From Flaccisagitta enflata (lineage: Eukaryota > Chaetognatha > Sagittoidea > Aphragmophora): a DNA stretch of 64,000 nucleotides. The DNA lies in contig OZ231126.1 of NCBI GenBank assembly GCA_965153355.1, positions 12,586,001 through 12,650,000 on the forward strand, read 5' to 3'. Shown here in pieces: positions 52,888-64,000 of the stretch; within the stretch, counting starts at the first letter, position 1, and the number at the start of each line of letters is the position of its first letter. The notes under the pieces are model-generated. The model was not told the DNA's origin. It did not search any database and was given only the letters and a program-made list of their open reading frames with translations. Made by a program: the position numbers and the translations under genes.

Positions 52888-53568
52888 AGGCAGTGGCCCC
52901 GAAGGGGACAAAGTCCTGAAGAACACAGGGAGAATCTGTCCGTCTGTACGTACATCCGTACATCCATCCCCCCTATCTTCATTGTTTTTTCAAGCCCTAT
53001 TCTGACCAAAATTCTGCTAAATAGCCCAAATCCAAGCAACATGGCCCAAATCTAAGCAAAATAGCCCAAATCCAAGCATAATGGCCCAAATTCAAGCAAA
53101 GTGGCCCAAATCTAGCCAGAAAACCCCAATTCTGGTCCGAGGTCCATCATTTCTGACCCAAATTCTGCTAAATAGCCCAAATCCAAGCAATATGACCTAA
53201 ATCTAAGCAAACGTCCCAAATCCAAGCATAATTGCCCAAATTCAAGCAAAAAGGCCCAAATCTAGCCAGAAAACCCCAATACTAGGTCCATCATATTGGC
53301 CCCTTAGATCTATGTTGTGGCCTCCAATATCTAGGTTCTGACCAGATTTAGCTTGAATTTGAGCCATTATGCTTGGATTTAGGCCATTTTTGGGCTTTTT
53401 GGCAGAATGGATGGACAGACGGATGGATGGATGGGCAGATTTTCCCTGTGTTTTATAGGACTTTGTCCCCTTCAGGGCCGCTGCCCTGCTCCCCTTCAAC
53501 ATAAATCAAACACTACTCAAGTAGGGCAAGGGTACCGCTGACCATTTACTGCCTTTGGGCTGCTATTT
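52888..53568 (+). mobile_element. Family A element, copy with GGCCCAAATCCAAGCA core
   Basis: Head AGGCAGTGGCCCCGAAGGGG, arm GTCCTGAAGAACACAGGGAG, core of AATGGCCCAAATCCAAGCA units, reversed arm TTTTATAGGACTTTGTCCCC, CTTCAGGGCCGCTGCCCTGC, and the tail GGGTACCGCTGACCATTTAC ending GGGCTGCTATTT. Confidence 0.8.
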
Positions 53569-53571
53569 CTT

Positions 53572-54170
53572 TTTGGGTAGCGGCCCCGAAGGGGACAAAG
53601 TCCTGTAGAATACAGGGGGAATCTGTCCATTTGTCCATCTGTACATTTGCCAATCCCCCCCCCTCATCCTCAGGGCTCCTTCTTTGGGGCCTCTTCTTAC
53701 CTAAATTCTGCCAAATAGCCAAAATCTAAGCAATATAGCCGAAATCAAAACAAAATGGCCCAAATAAAAACACAATGGCCCAAATACAAGCAAAATGGCC
53801 AAAATCTAAACCATAAAATCCCAATTCAGGCCTGAGGTCCATCAATTTGGCCCTTTAGACCTTTATTGTAGCCTCCAATACCTACCAATACCGACCAGAC
53901 TTGGGCCATTTTACTTGGATTTGGCCCATTTTGCTTGGATTTGGCCCATTTTGCTTAGATTTGGCCCATTTTGCTTGGATTTGGGCCATATTGCTTGGAT
54001 TTGGGCTATTTGGATGGACAGACAGACAGATTCTCCCCCCCCCCCGTGTTCCACAGGACTATGTCCCCTTCAAGGCCGCTGCCCTGCTCCCCCTCAACCT
54101 AAATCATATGCTAAGTACTCAAGCAGGGCATGGGAACCGCTCACCATTTTCTGCCTTTGGGCTGCTATTT
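53572..54170 (+). mobile_element. Family A element, tandem second copy
   Basis: Begins 3 bp after the previous tail with TTTTGGGTAGCGGCCCCGAA. It has the same core theme (in both orientations around 53880) and ends with TGGGAACCGCTCACCATTTT then GGGCTGCTATTT. Confidence 0.8.
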
Positions 54171-54938
<768 letters not shown>

Positions 54939-55064
54939 CTGGGAAGAAAGGATCTTCTTGAATATTGTCAAAACTGTTTGATGATACAAAGAGATAAAAG
55001 GTAATACGCATTAATGGTCGCCACCTGAGTAGCCCCAGGCTAGGCTGTCTGCCACTGATTCTCT

Positions 55065-55069
<5 letters not shown>

Positions 55070-55146
<77 letters not shown>
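55070..55146. repeat. (CT)n microsatellite
   Basis: About 77 bp of CT, opposite in strand sense to the GA tract 130 bp upstream. Confidence 0.97.
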
Positions 55147-55150
<4 letters not shown>

Positions 55151-55442
55151 CCATTTTATGTCGTTATGTCTAATACATTTTTTGAGTTTGTGTCAGGAAG
55201 CAAGATAGATAATTTATTAATTTGGAGATGAAAGAAAATATGTTAAGTGCCTAAACTTATTTTGCTGTCTTTTCATCGGAAGATATTAATGATCATTTGA
55301 GCCTTATTGAGGTAGGGAAATGTTGCGGGATAAAGACGGACAAAGAAAATTAGAGAATAAGAAGAAAAAAAGATGACAGTTGAAGAAGAGGAGAGAGTAA
55401 AGGTGATTACATCTATAGGATGAATAGGTGAAGATGAAAATA

Positions 55443-55677
55443 AAGAAGAAGAAGAAGAAGAAGAAGAAGAAGAAGAAGAAGAAGAAGAAGAGGGAGAAGA
55501 AGAAGAAGAAGAAGAAGAAGAAGAAGAAGAAGAAGAAGAAGAAGAAAAAGAAGAAGAAGAAGAAGAAGAAGAAGAAAAAAAACAAGAAGAAAAAGTAGAA
55601 AAACAAGAAGATCAAGATGAAATTGAAAAAGAAAAAATAAAAGGAGAAGAAGAGGAAGAAGAAAAAAGGAAGAAGGA

Positions 55678-55712
<35 letters not shown>

Positions 55713-55801
55713 AGAAGAAGAAGAAGAAGAAGAAGAAGAAGAAGAAGAAGAAGAAGAAAGAAGAAGAAGAAGAAGAAGAAGAAGAAGAAGAAGAAGAAGA
55801 A

Positions 55802-55833
<32 letters not shown>

Positions 55834-55845
55834 AGAAGCAAAAGG
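55443..55845. repeat. (GAA)n trinucleotide expansion
   Basis: About 400 bp of GAA with GAG, AAA and CAA interruptions. Poly-Phe/poly-Leu/poly-Ser frames on the minus strand are artefacts. Confidence 0.95.
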
Positions 55846-56175
55846 AAGAAGAAGAGACATGAGAGTTCAAAGGGAAATGAACAAGAGAAAGACATCTGGG
55901 AATGTATGTTAAATAAGCCTTTCGGCACGGATATCCATCCAAATTACTGTAATCCTACAATGTCAGGACACAGGAGTCGGGATTAAAGATTGAGGAGGAA
56001 GGAGCAAGGAGGAAGGGGAGATGGAGGAGAAGGAGAAGGAGGAGGAGAATGTTTAGAGAATTTCAGAGAAGGGATAATGGGAGGATAATGGTAAAGTTAG
56101 AGTAAGGATAGAGGGCTCTGTATTCATACTCGCTTCCGCTTTTTGTCTTTTTTACTGTCTCTCCCTGGGTTTTTT

Positions 56176-56720
56176 GGGCAGCGGCCCCGAAGGGGACGAA
56201 GTCCTGTAGAACACAAGGGGACTTTCGTTCGTTCGTTAGTTAGTTCGTCCCCCCCCCATCAGGCCTCTCAGGCCTCAAATTGGGCCTCTCAGGCCTCAAA
56301 TCCTGCCTCTCAGGCTTAAAATCTGGCCTCTCAGGCCTCAAATCTGGTCTGTTAGGCCTCAAACCCTGCCTCTCAGGCCTAAGACCTGGCGTCGCAGGCC
56401 TCAAATCAGGCCTCTTAGGCCCCATATTAGGCCACTCAGACCTTATATCTGGCCTCTCAAATCCGGTCTCTCAGGCCTCAAATCTGGCCTCTCAGGCCTC
56501 AAATCTGAAATTTGAAAAGCCTTCAGATTCTTGAAAGCTTTCAATCAGCTGACTTTAGCATCTCAACATTTTCAGGCAGGACAAACGTATGTCCCCCTGT
56601 GTCCTACAGAACTTCGTCCCCTTCGGGGTCGCTGCCCTGCTTCCCCTCACACAAATTTGCAATCATGCAAAGCAGGGCAAGGGGTATCGCTGACCACATA
56701 TTGCCCTTGGGCGACCTGTT
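56176..56720 (+). mobile_element. Family A element with GGCCTCTCAGGCCTCAAATC core
   Basis: Head GGGCAGCGGCCCCGAAGGGG, arm GTCCTGTAGAACACAAGGGG. The core (56260-56505) is ~20-bp GGCCTCTCAGGCCTCAAAT units. The reversed arm is CCCCTGTGTCCTACAGAACT then CGTCCCCTTCGGGGTCGCTG, with tail GGGTATCGCTGACCA. Arms are about 50 bp. Confidence 0.85.
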
Positions 56721-56727
56721 TTACTTT

Positions 56728-57440
56728 CTTTCTTTCCTACCTTTCATCCTCCTTAACTTCCTTCCTTCCTTCCTTCCTTCCTTCCTTCCTTCCTTCCTTC
56801 CTTCCTTCCAACCTTCCTTCCTGCCTTCCTTTTTACCTTCCCTCCTTCCTTCCTTCCTTCCTTCCTTCCTACCTTCCATCCTTCCTTCCTTCCTTCATTC
56901 CATCCTAACTTCCTTCTTTCCTTTCTTCCTTCCTTCCTTCCTTCTTTCCTTCCTTCCTTCCTTCTTTCCTTCCTTCCTTCCTTCCTCCCTTGCTTGCTTG
57001 ATTGCTTGCTTGCTTCCTTTCTCCCTTCCTTTCTCACTTCCTTCCTTCCATCCTTCTTTTCTTCCTTCCTTCCATCCTTCCTTCCTTCCTTTCTTCCTTC
57101 CTTCCTTCCTTCCTTCCTTCCTTCCTTCCTCCCTTCCTTCCTTCCTTCCTTCCTTCCTATCTTCCTTCTTTACTTCCTTGCTTGCTTGCTTGCTTGCTTC
57201 CTACTTCCTTCCTTCCTTCCTTACTTCCAACCTTTCTTCCTGCCCTCCTTTTTACCTTCCCTCCTTCTTTCCTTCCTTCCTACCTTCCATCCTTCCTTCC
57301 CTCCTTCATTCCATCCTAACTTCCTTCCTTCCTTTCTTCCTTCCTTCCTTCCTTCCTGCCTTCCTTCCTTCTTTCCTTCCTTCCTTCCTTCCTTACTCTC
57401 TTCTTACCTTCCTACCTTCCTACCTTCCTTCCTTTCTTCT
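56728..57440. repeat. (CCTT)n tetranucleotide tract
   Basis: About 700 bp of CTTC tetranucleotides with sporadic variants, directly downstream of a family A tail. The Pro/Ser/Phe/Leu frames are compositional. Confidence 0.95.
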
Positions 57441-57569
57441 GTCTTTCTTTTCATGTACCTGGTTCAGTTCCCAATTTTTTTCCTATGTCTGTTTTTCTGT
57501 CTCTCTCTGTGTCATATCCTGATTATCAGATCAGTTGACAAGTCAGGATGGGGGACTGTCTCATCTCTC

Positions 57570-57576
<7 letters not shown>

Positions 57577-57621
<45 letters not shown>

Positions 57622-57624
57622 AGT
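57577..57624. repeat. (GA)n microsatellite
   Basis: GA tract with one GG interruption. Confidence 0.9.
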
Positions 57625-58779
57625 TACTGAGAGACATAGAGACTCATCCCTCATTGCGGAGATTTAAACCTACTTTTGGCACGCAAAATCCCGACATTGA
57701 CAAAATCCAGAGAAACGGATGAGAATATAATTTGCATAAAGACGACGACGATGATGGCATAGAGAGAGAGACAGACAGAGAGAAAGAAGCAAGCTGTGTG
57801 GTTTTCTATTTGTTTTTACGGCTGCGAGACCACCGGTCATCGATTCTTGATTTCTTCCTTTCAAAGATTTGCTCCGTCGGTTTTCAGATTAATCTTAAGT
57901 CCATCTCACGTTGGTTTGAACCGTTTGGAAAGTAATTGAAAATTCACCTTGTGGCTATTATATGTATATCAATCATTTCAATATCAAACACTTTCATCTT
58001 TGCATAATAACTTAATGAAATTGGCTCTGTTAGCTATGAAGCCATTGACACCATTATATCAAATGAAGTTTATCCCTGTTATCATTATTGGCGCGGTATT
58101 TGCTGATGCATTTGCTTATGTAAACTTATAACGTACTATCTCTGATCCCACAGTGCAATCTTAAGACCATCTTTTGAGTCATTTGTGCCGTTGGATAATC
58201 ATCGAATGACTCTGATTTCGACGCCGATTCCATCACCACCACCTCTCTCTCCTCATCCTCTTTCTCATCTTCCGCCACTGCCACCGCCACTGCCTCCTCC
58301 TCTTCATCCTCCTCTTCCTCCTCCTCTTCCTCGTCCCCTTTCTGACTTTCCACTTCTGACATCTTAGATCTAATTTTTGACATGTTCCAAAAATGATGAC
58401 ATCTTCAGGATATTTCTTGAGAATAACGGCAGAGGTATAAATCTCGTTTTGTTTTCCTTGTAACTTCCTTGATATTCTGTCTGTCTTTCTGTCTGCTGCT
58501 TGTCTTTTTGATTGTGTATCTGTCTGTATGTATGTCTGTTTCTCTTTCTGTCTGTTTTTTTGCTCGTTGGCCAGTATCTTTCTAATTTTCAGTTTCTCTT
58601 TACATCATCTGTACATTGAGTCACTTTTTGAAACCGTTCATTTCCAAATAAATGTATACACAGTAGATCTCATCTAGACAGATTTTTTTTAGTTTGTGGA
58701 AGATGCACCTGCAGCTACAAAAATAAAGAAAAAAAAGAAAAAAAAATCGGGACTGGAACAAATCGCCGAAATCTATCTA
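57625..58779. other. Intergenic; one acidic minus-strand ORF of doubtful status
   Basis: A minus-strand frame (58383-58126, 85 aa) starts MSKIRSKMSEVESQKGDEE and runs into Glu/Asp and Ala-Val repeats derived from CTC/CAC trinucleotides. It lacks a domain and a clear gene context. The rest shows nothing. Confidence 0.35.
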
Positions 58780-58968
58780 CTATCTTGCTAATAAACATAT
58801 CAGCATCTGAAAAAAAACTATAATTACCAGATTGGTCTCATTTTGAATATTTGTTAAACTTTTTTGAAATGCAACCAACCTGGAGTTCGTAGCTCAATTT
58901 GTCTAGGAGCATCACTCTTTTAAAGTTGATGCTTCGTTTCAGATGCTGATATACTCAAAGCAAGAATG
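58780..58968. mobile_element. Small TA-flanked MITE
   Basis: Ends CTATCTTGCTAATAAACATA and reversed CATTCTTGCTTTGAGTATAT share the following CAGCATCTGAAA. TA lies on both sides, and the right TA is shared with the next element. Confidence 0.6.
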
Positions 58969-59286
58969 TACTATCTTGCTAAAAAAAATCCTCTGGCACG
59001 TTTATATGTATATCTCAGGTTAGAATCAGCCAATCATAAAAAAATTGGTAAGATAATTAAATCCCTTCAAATTTGCAAGAGTTCTATGCAAACTGCATCC
59101 CTCTACAGTGGGGTTCATGGAATGACGGCCTACACTGGAGGCAGCGATTAAGCATTTAAAATTAATCTATTATATCATGATGCATAGTTTGTTTGAAAGA
59201 TCTTGATGTCTTGTTGTCCCTGAGTTTAGAATAAAACAAAAAAATAAAGTTACGTTTATCACTGAAAGCAAGTGGAAAACCCCCAA

Positions 59287-59362
59287 GATTCGAACCCGTG
59301 ACCGACAGAAGAAAATTTCTTCCACGGATGGGCACGCTAATCATTATGCTAGCGAGCCAGGC
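59287..59362 (-). ncRNA. tRNA-derived Pol III module (left arm, minus strand)
   Basis: Minus strand: A-box-like TAGCATAATGA (59351-59341) and B box GGTTCGAATC (59296-59287), about 54 bp apart. The body is too irregular for a functional tRNA, so it is most likely a SINE-type tRNA relic. Confidence 0.6.
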
Positions 59363-59577
59363 CGATGCACTGTGAATTCTTTTAGGTTTAAACTCTTACG
59401 TTTTTCCTTGACTTAATCGACTGAGTTTCTGAAAATGATTTTTGAACGATTCAATACCGAATCATTTTGATCACCCACAAGAGGCAGAAACAAAACCAAT
59501 CTCCACATTCATACTCTCGACCAGTTGAAACAAAGCAGAAATAACAAAACCAAGATTAATTCTCGCAGCAGTTCAGC

Positions 59578-59652
59578 CCGGTGTGCTGGCGTAATGGTTA
59601 GCGTGCGCGACTACAGATGAAATTTTCTTCTGTCAGTCACGGGTTCAAACCC
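59578..59652 (+). ncRNA. tRNA-derived Pol III module (right arm, plus strand)
   Basis: A box TGGCGTAATGG (59587-59597) and B box GGTTCAAACC (59642-59651) fit the consensus fully with normal spacing. GTGTGCTGGCGTAATGGTTA resembles a D-arm region. The anticodon arm does not fold convincingly, so a tRNA-derived SINE head is more likely than a tRNA gene. Confidence 0.65.
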
Positions 59653-60350
59653 AGGGGGTTTTCGAATTGTTTTCATTGATGAACGGAATTATCTTTTTAG
59701 GTTTTTTACAAAACTCAGGGACAACTAGACATCAAGAGCTTCACAACAAACTATACATCATGGTATGGGAGACAATTTATGAATACTAAATTGCTGCCTC
59801 CAGTTTAGGCTGTCATTCCACGAACCCCACTGTAGCTCAATGCGTTTAAAAGTTATTCAACTTTGATTGAAATACTTCAATTTTGCTTGTGCCATTTCTA
59901 CACAAATTTTAAATGAAATCTCTTCACTGTTTTTCAAATTTCTGTAAACACATTGAGCTAGACAGATGCGGTTTGCGCAGATAGCTTGCAAATTTGAAGG
60001 TCTTCATTTTAGTCACCAATTTTTTCTATTACTTGATGTATCTTTTGGTTGCTATGAGTATAAATGTAGCGGAAAAAAAGATAAAAAAAAATGGTGAGAA
60101 AGATCTGGAGACCCATCACTCCAGAATTACATCTTGAGGCTCTACAAATCACTTCCCCATCAAATGGCGGCCCTCATTTAGTCAAAAGGAGCTCAAACTA
60201 ATTATTCATGGATTTGTAACTGAATTATAACTGTTTTTATGCCAATAAATATGTTTTTATTAAAGGGTGGAAGATTTTTTTTAGCAAGATAGTATCTATC
60301 TAACTTCTGACTCTGTCTGTTCGATTATTTCTGCTTGTCCAACTGGCTGT

Positions 60351-60353
<3 letters not shown>

Positions 60354-60441
<88 letters not shown>
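60354..60441. repeat. (CT)n microsatellite
   Basis: About 88 bp of CT. Confidence 0.97.
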
Positions 60442-60443
<2 letters not shown>

Positions 60444-60711
60444 TCTCATATATCTGTGTGTCCCCTCCTCCTACAAAGTAATTCATTAGTCCGTAATTCG
60501 GTTTACATTTCTTCTTCAATGTAACTCACTAATCGCGAATGTAAACAAACTAAATTACAGATGATCCGATTTAAGAGTGAGAAAAAATGTAAGTTGATTG
60601 AAAGACCGATGAGAACATGCATATTGTACCAACGTGTGTGGCTTCTTCCCAGTAGAACGGTTTTACTTATTATATCAGAGAAAAACAAAGGTATCAGCAA
60701 GCCGCTTTTTT

Positions 60712-61267
60712 AGGTGCGCCATAGCACCTCTATAACTAGCTCTGTCTGTCGGTTGGTTGGTTGGTCGGTCGGTTGGTCGGTCACGCTCGAGTTGAGAATC
60801 TCGAAAAGAAGCAAAAATCACTGGAAATGGTTCAGAAATATGCTAGGATGATTCCCAGATGCGCCATAGCACCTCTATAAGAGGCTCTGTCCGTCCGTCC
60901 ATCCGTCGGTAACGCCCTAATGAAAAATCTCTGAAAATGTTTGAAAACAATTGAAAACTCATTTCGTTCATCATTGATGATACTCGTCATTTCATTCACT
61001 AAATTATTCAGCTATGGTTAGGTCTGATCGAGCTGGGGATAGGTCGGATAGGTCTGGTGACAGGCCGGATAGGTGTGGGGATAGGTCTGATAAAGCTCGG
61101 GATAAGTCTGATAGAGCTCGGGATAGGCCTGACAGAGCTCGGGATAGGTCTGATAGAACTAGGGATAGGTCTGATGGAGCTAGGGATAGGTCTGATAAAG
61201 CTAGGGTTCGGTCTAAGAATAGATAATGTCCGGCGCACCGTCTCGTCCCGTGTATCCGGCCTTGTTT
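60712..61267 (+). mobile_element. Family B variant with GGTGC hairpin and 21-bp core
   Basis: Head TTAGGTGCGCCATAGCACCT, then CTATAACTAGCTCTGTCTG and GGTTGGTTGGTCGGTCGGTT. A second head GATGCGCCATAGCACCTCTA with GTCCGTCCGTCC follows at 60858. The core (61014-61225) is about ten GGATAGGTCTGATAGAGCTC units. The element closes with GGCGCACC (inverse of the head) and the family B tail GTGTATCCGGCCTTGTTTTT. Confidence 0.8.
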
Positions 61268-62149
61268 TTTTTTTTGCGTCAACGCTCCTGAGCTACCACG
61301 CTACATCTGACTTTATTCATTGTGGGATTTTTAATAATGTTCTTCTTGTGTGTGAAGTTGTCACTTTTTTTTGTCAAAGTAACGGGCTCACTTCCTCCTA
61401 AAATCATAACTTAAGTTGGCCTGCATGAAGCGAAATTGTATGAATTGCATACAGACGAACAATGTTTGTACATATCTAGTGTACAAGGGTGCTAGTTCAA
61501 TCTTGATTTTTTTTTCAGAGCCATCACGTGATCACGTCCGAACGACGCGACGTGGGGGGGGGGAGAGGGGAGTTCCGGTTGAGTGTGATAAAATATTGTG
61601 AGATGTCGTAGAGAGATTTACTTCTGGGCTTACATGACGAGAAAGAGGGGTGGGGTGAAGGAAGGAGAACAACGATAGTGGTGATATGGTAACATGACAA
61701 GGAAGGGAAAAAAGAATGAATGAAAATTAAAATCGTAAGTTCATGGTGTTGAAAGGACAGAAGAAAGGAAAAAAAACGAGAAAGATTTGACTGAGGATTT
61801 CACGACGGATTTGATAGATAAATTAAGATGATGGAAGCAACATGCAAATTAAGACCAAGAAGCAACATGCAAATTAGGACCAAGAAGCAACACGCAGATC
61901 GAATCTTAAAGAAGATTAAACACGGACAACCACCTCAATAATCTTGACGACACAGACAATGACAATGACGACGACGATAATAACAATGACAATGACGACG
62001 ACGGCGATGACGACGACGACGGCGACGACAGAGCAAAAGATAAGACGCCGATGGAAAATAAGATCCTTTTGTACTCCGTTCTTTGAACTCGCTTTTGGGG
62101 TTCATCACCACCGCCTAAACCACCCCTGAGAAATCATCCGGGGTAGGAC
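61268..62149. other. Intergenic, short repeats only
   Basis: A 24-bp GAAGCAACATGCAAATTA triplication lies at 61835-61905 and a GACGACGATAACAATGAC trinucleotide run at 61940-62035. No gene. Confidence 0.45.
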
Positions 62150-63471
<1,322 letters not shown>

Positions 63472-63945
63472 GGGCAGCGGCCCCGAAGGGGTCGATGACC
63501 TATGCTTTCACACATATGGGGAGTTTTCTCCCTTCTCCTTCATGTCCGTACCCGCCCTCCCCCAGCCTCCAGGCCCATATCTCAGCCTGGAGGCCCATAT
63601 CCCAGCCTCCAGGCCCAAATCCCAGTCTTGAGGCCCAAATCCCACCCTCAAGGCCTACATCCCAACCCCAAGGCCCAGATTCTACTCTCTAGGGATTTGG
63701 GCCTCAAGACTGGGATTTGGGCCTGGAGGCTGGGATATGGGCCTCCAGGCTGAGATATGGGCCTGGAGGCTGGGGGAGGGGGGGTGCGGACATGAAGGAG
63801 GAGAAGGAGAAAACTCCCCATATGTGTGAAAGCATAGGTCATCGACCCCTTCGGGGCCGCTGCCCTGCTCCCCCCTCAACTTCAACCACAACCTACTTAA
63901 GCAGGGCACGGGTACCACTGACCATCTAACGCTTTTGCGACTATT
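63472..63945 (+). mobile_element. Family A element forming a ~370-bp palindrome
   Basis: Head GGGCAGCGGCCCCGAAGGGG is followed by TCGATGACCTATGCTTTCAC, GGAGAAGGAGAAAACTCC (in inverse) and a core of GGCCTGGAGGCTGGGATATG units. The same modules return inverted from about 63700 to 63865, so nearly the whole element folds back. Tail GGTACCACTGACCATCTAAC then GCTTTTGCGACTATT. Confidence 0.85.
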
Positions 63946-64000
63946 ATTCTTATCAGCGGCGTAGGGGAGCTGGATTTCTTGGGACTTCAACCACTAAACT

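Larger units (their letters stand above)
59106..59832. mobile_element. Fold-back element with two divergent tRNA-like modules
   Basis: Ends CAGTGGGGTTCATGGAAT and reversed CAGTGGGGTTCGTGGAAT, flanked by TA. Arms of about 260 bp contain CTGGAGGCAGC, TGATGCATAGTTTGTT and GTTGTCCCTGAGTTTT, mirrored at the right. Each arm carries a tRNA-like A box and B box. The termini match 33035-33611, which lacks the tRNA-like part. Confidence 0.8.
58971..60292. mobile_element. TA-flanked element (CTATCTTGCTAAAAAAAATC ends)
   Basis: Left CTATCTTGCTAAAAAAAATC and right GATTTTTTTTAGCAAGATAG are perfect 20-bp inverted repeats flanked by TA. A second fold-back (59106-59832) is nested within. No ORF. Confidence 0.7.

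Noticed and set aside
58126-58383. Acidic 85-aa minus-strand ORF as a possible first exon
   Set aside because: Its composition comes from CTC/CAC trinucleotides and it has no domain, homology I recognise or supporting neighbouring exon. Kept only as a remark.
59578-59652. Functional tRNA gene
   Set aside because: The A and B boxes fit, but acceptor and anticodon stems do not pair well and the module is mirrored within a transposon, so a tRNA-derived SINE relic is more likely.

Overview
The window looks like a gene-poor, repeat-saturated stretch of a metazoan (probably invertebrate) nuclear genome. The evidence is GT-AG introns, three recognisable animal genes, one of them ciliary (IQCB1/NPHP5), long CT/GA, CA, GAA and CCTT microsatellites, and many nested DNA-transposon-like elements. 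I cannot name the phylum from the sequence.

Layout. Bases 1-4200 are pyrimidine-rich intergenic DNA with microsatellites, a hAT-type MITE and degenerate hairpin elements. Bases 4222-6680 hold an intronless C2H2 zinc-finger gene with 18 complete fingers and a frame break near its N-terminus. Bases 6.8-16.6 kb hold a TA-flanked MITE, microsatellites and minisatellites. Bases 16603-20175 are two hAT-like elements of one family in opposite orientation, and the second ends only 160 bp before the RMDN1 start codon.

The gene block is on the + strand. RMDN1 (four exons, 20336-38768, with a 16.5 kb second intron packed with transposons), IQCB1/NPHP5 (five exons, 39004-42741) and the 5' part of RPL24 (43013 onward) lie head to tail with only 235 and 271 bp between stop and next start. 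RMDN1 and IQCB1 are microtubule/centrosome-linked, and RPL24 is a cytosolic ribosomal protein. RPL24 is odd: its first exon carries an in-frame 24-bp duplication, and the last 71 nt of its second exon plus 10 nt of the 5' splice site recur as an exact-period 81-bp array of nine units. Its last exon or exons are not in the window.

From 45.6 to 50.6 kb lies a 5-kb fold-back element whose arms are tandem ~0.5-kb repeats. From 51.6 kb to the end there are degenerate tandem arrays, microsatellites, a nested set of TA-flanked elements (one with two divergent tRNA-like Pol III promoter modules) and further hairpin elements.

The most unusual theme is a set of dispersed short elements that share one plan: a GC-rich hairpin head, a short GGTC/GGTT/GTC-type microsatellite, then a minisatellite core that differs from copy to copy, then (in two families) a conserved tail. 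At least three sequence families (called A, B and C here) follow this plan, and two hairpin versions of family B differ in sequence but keep base-pairing.
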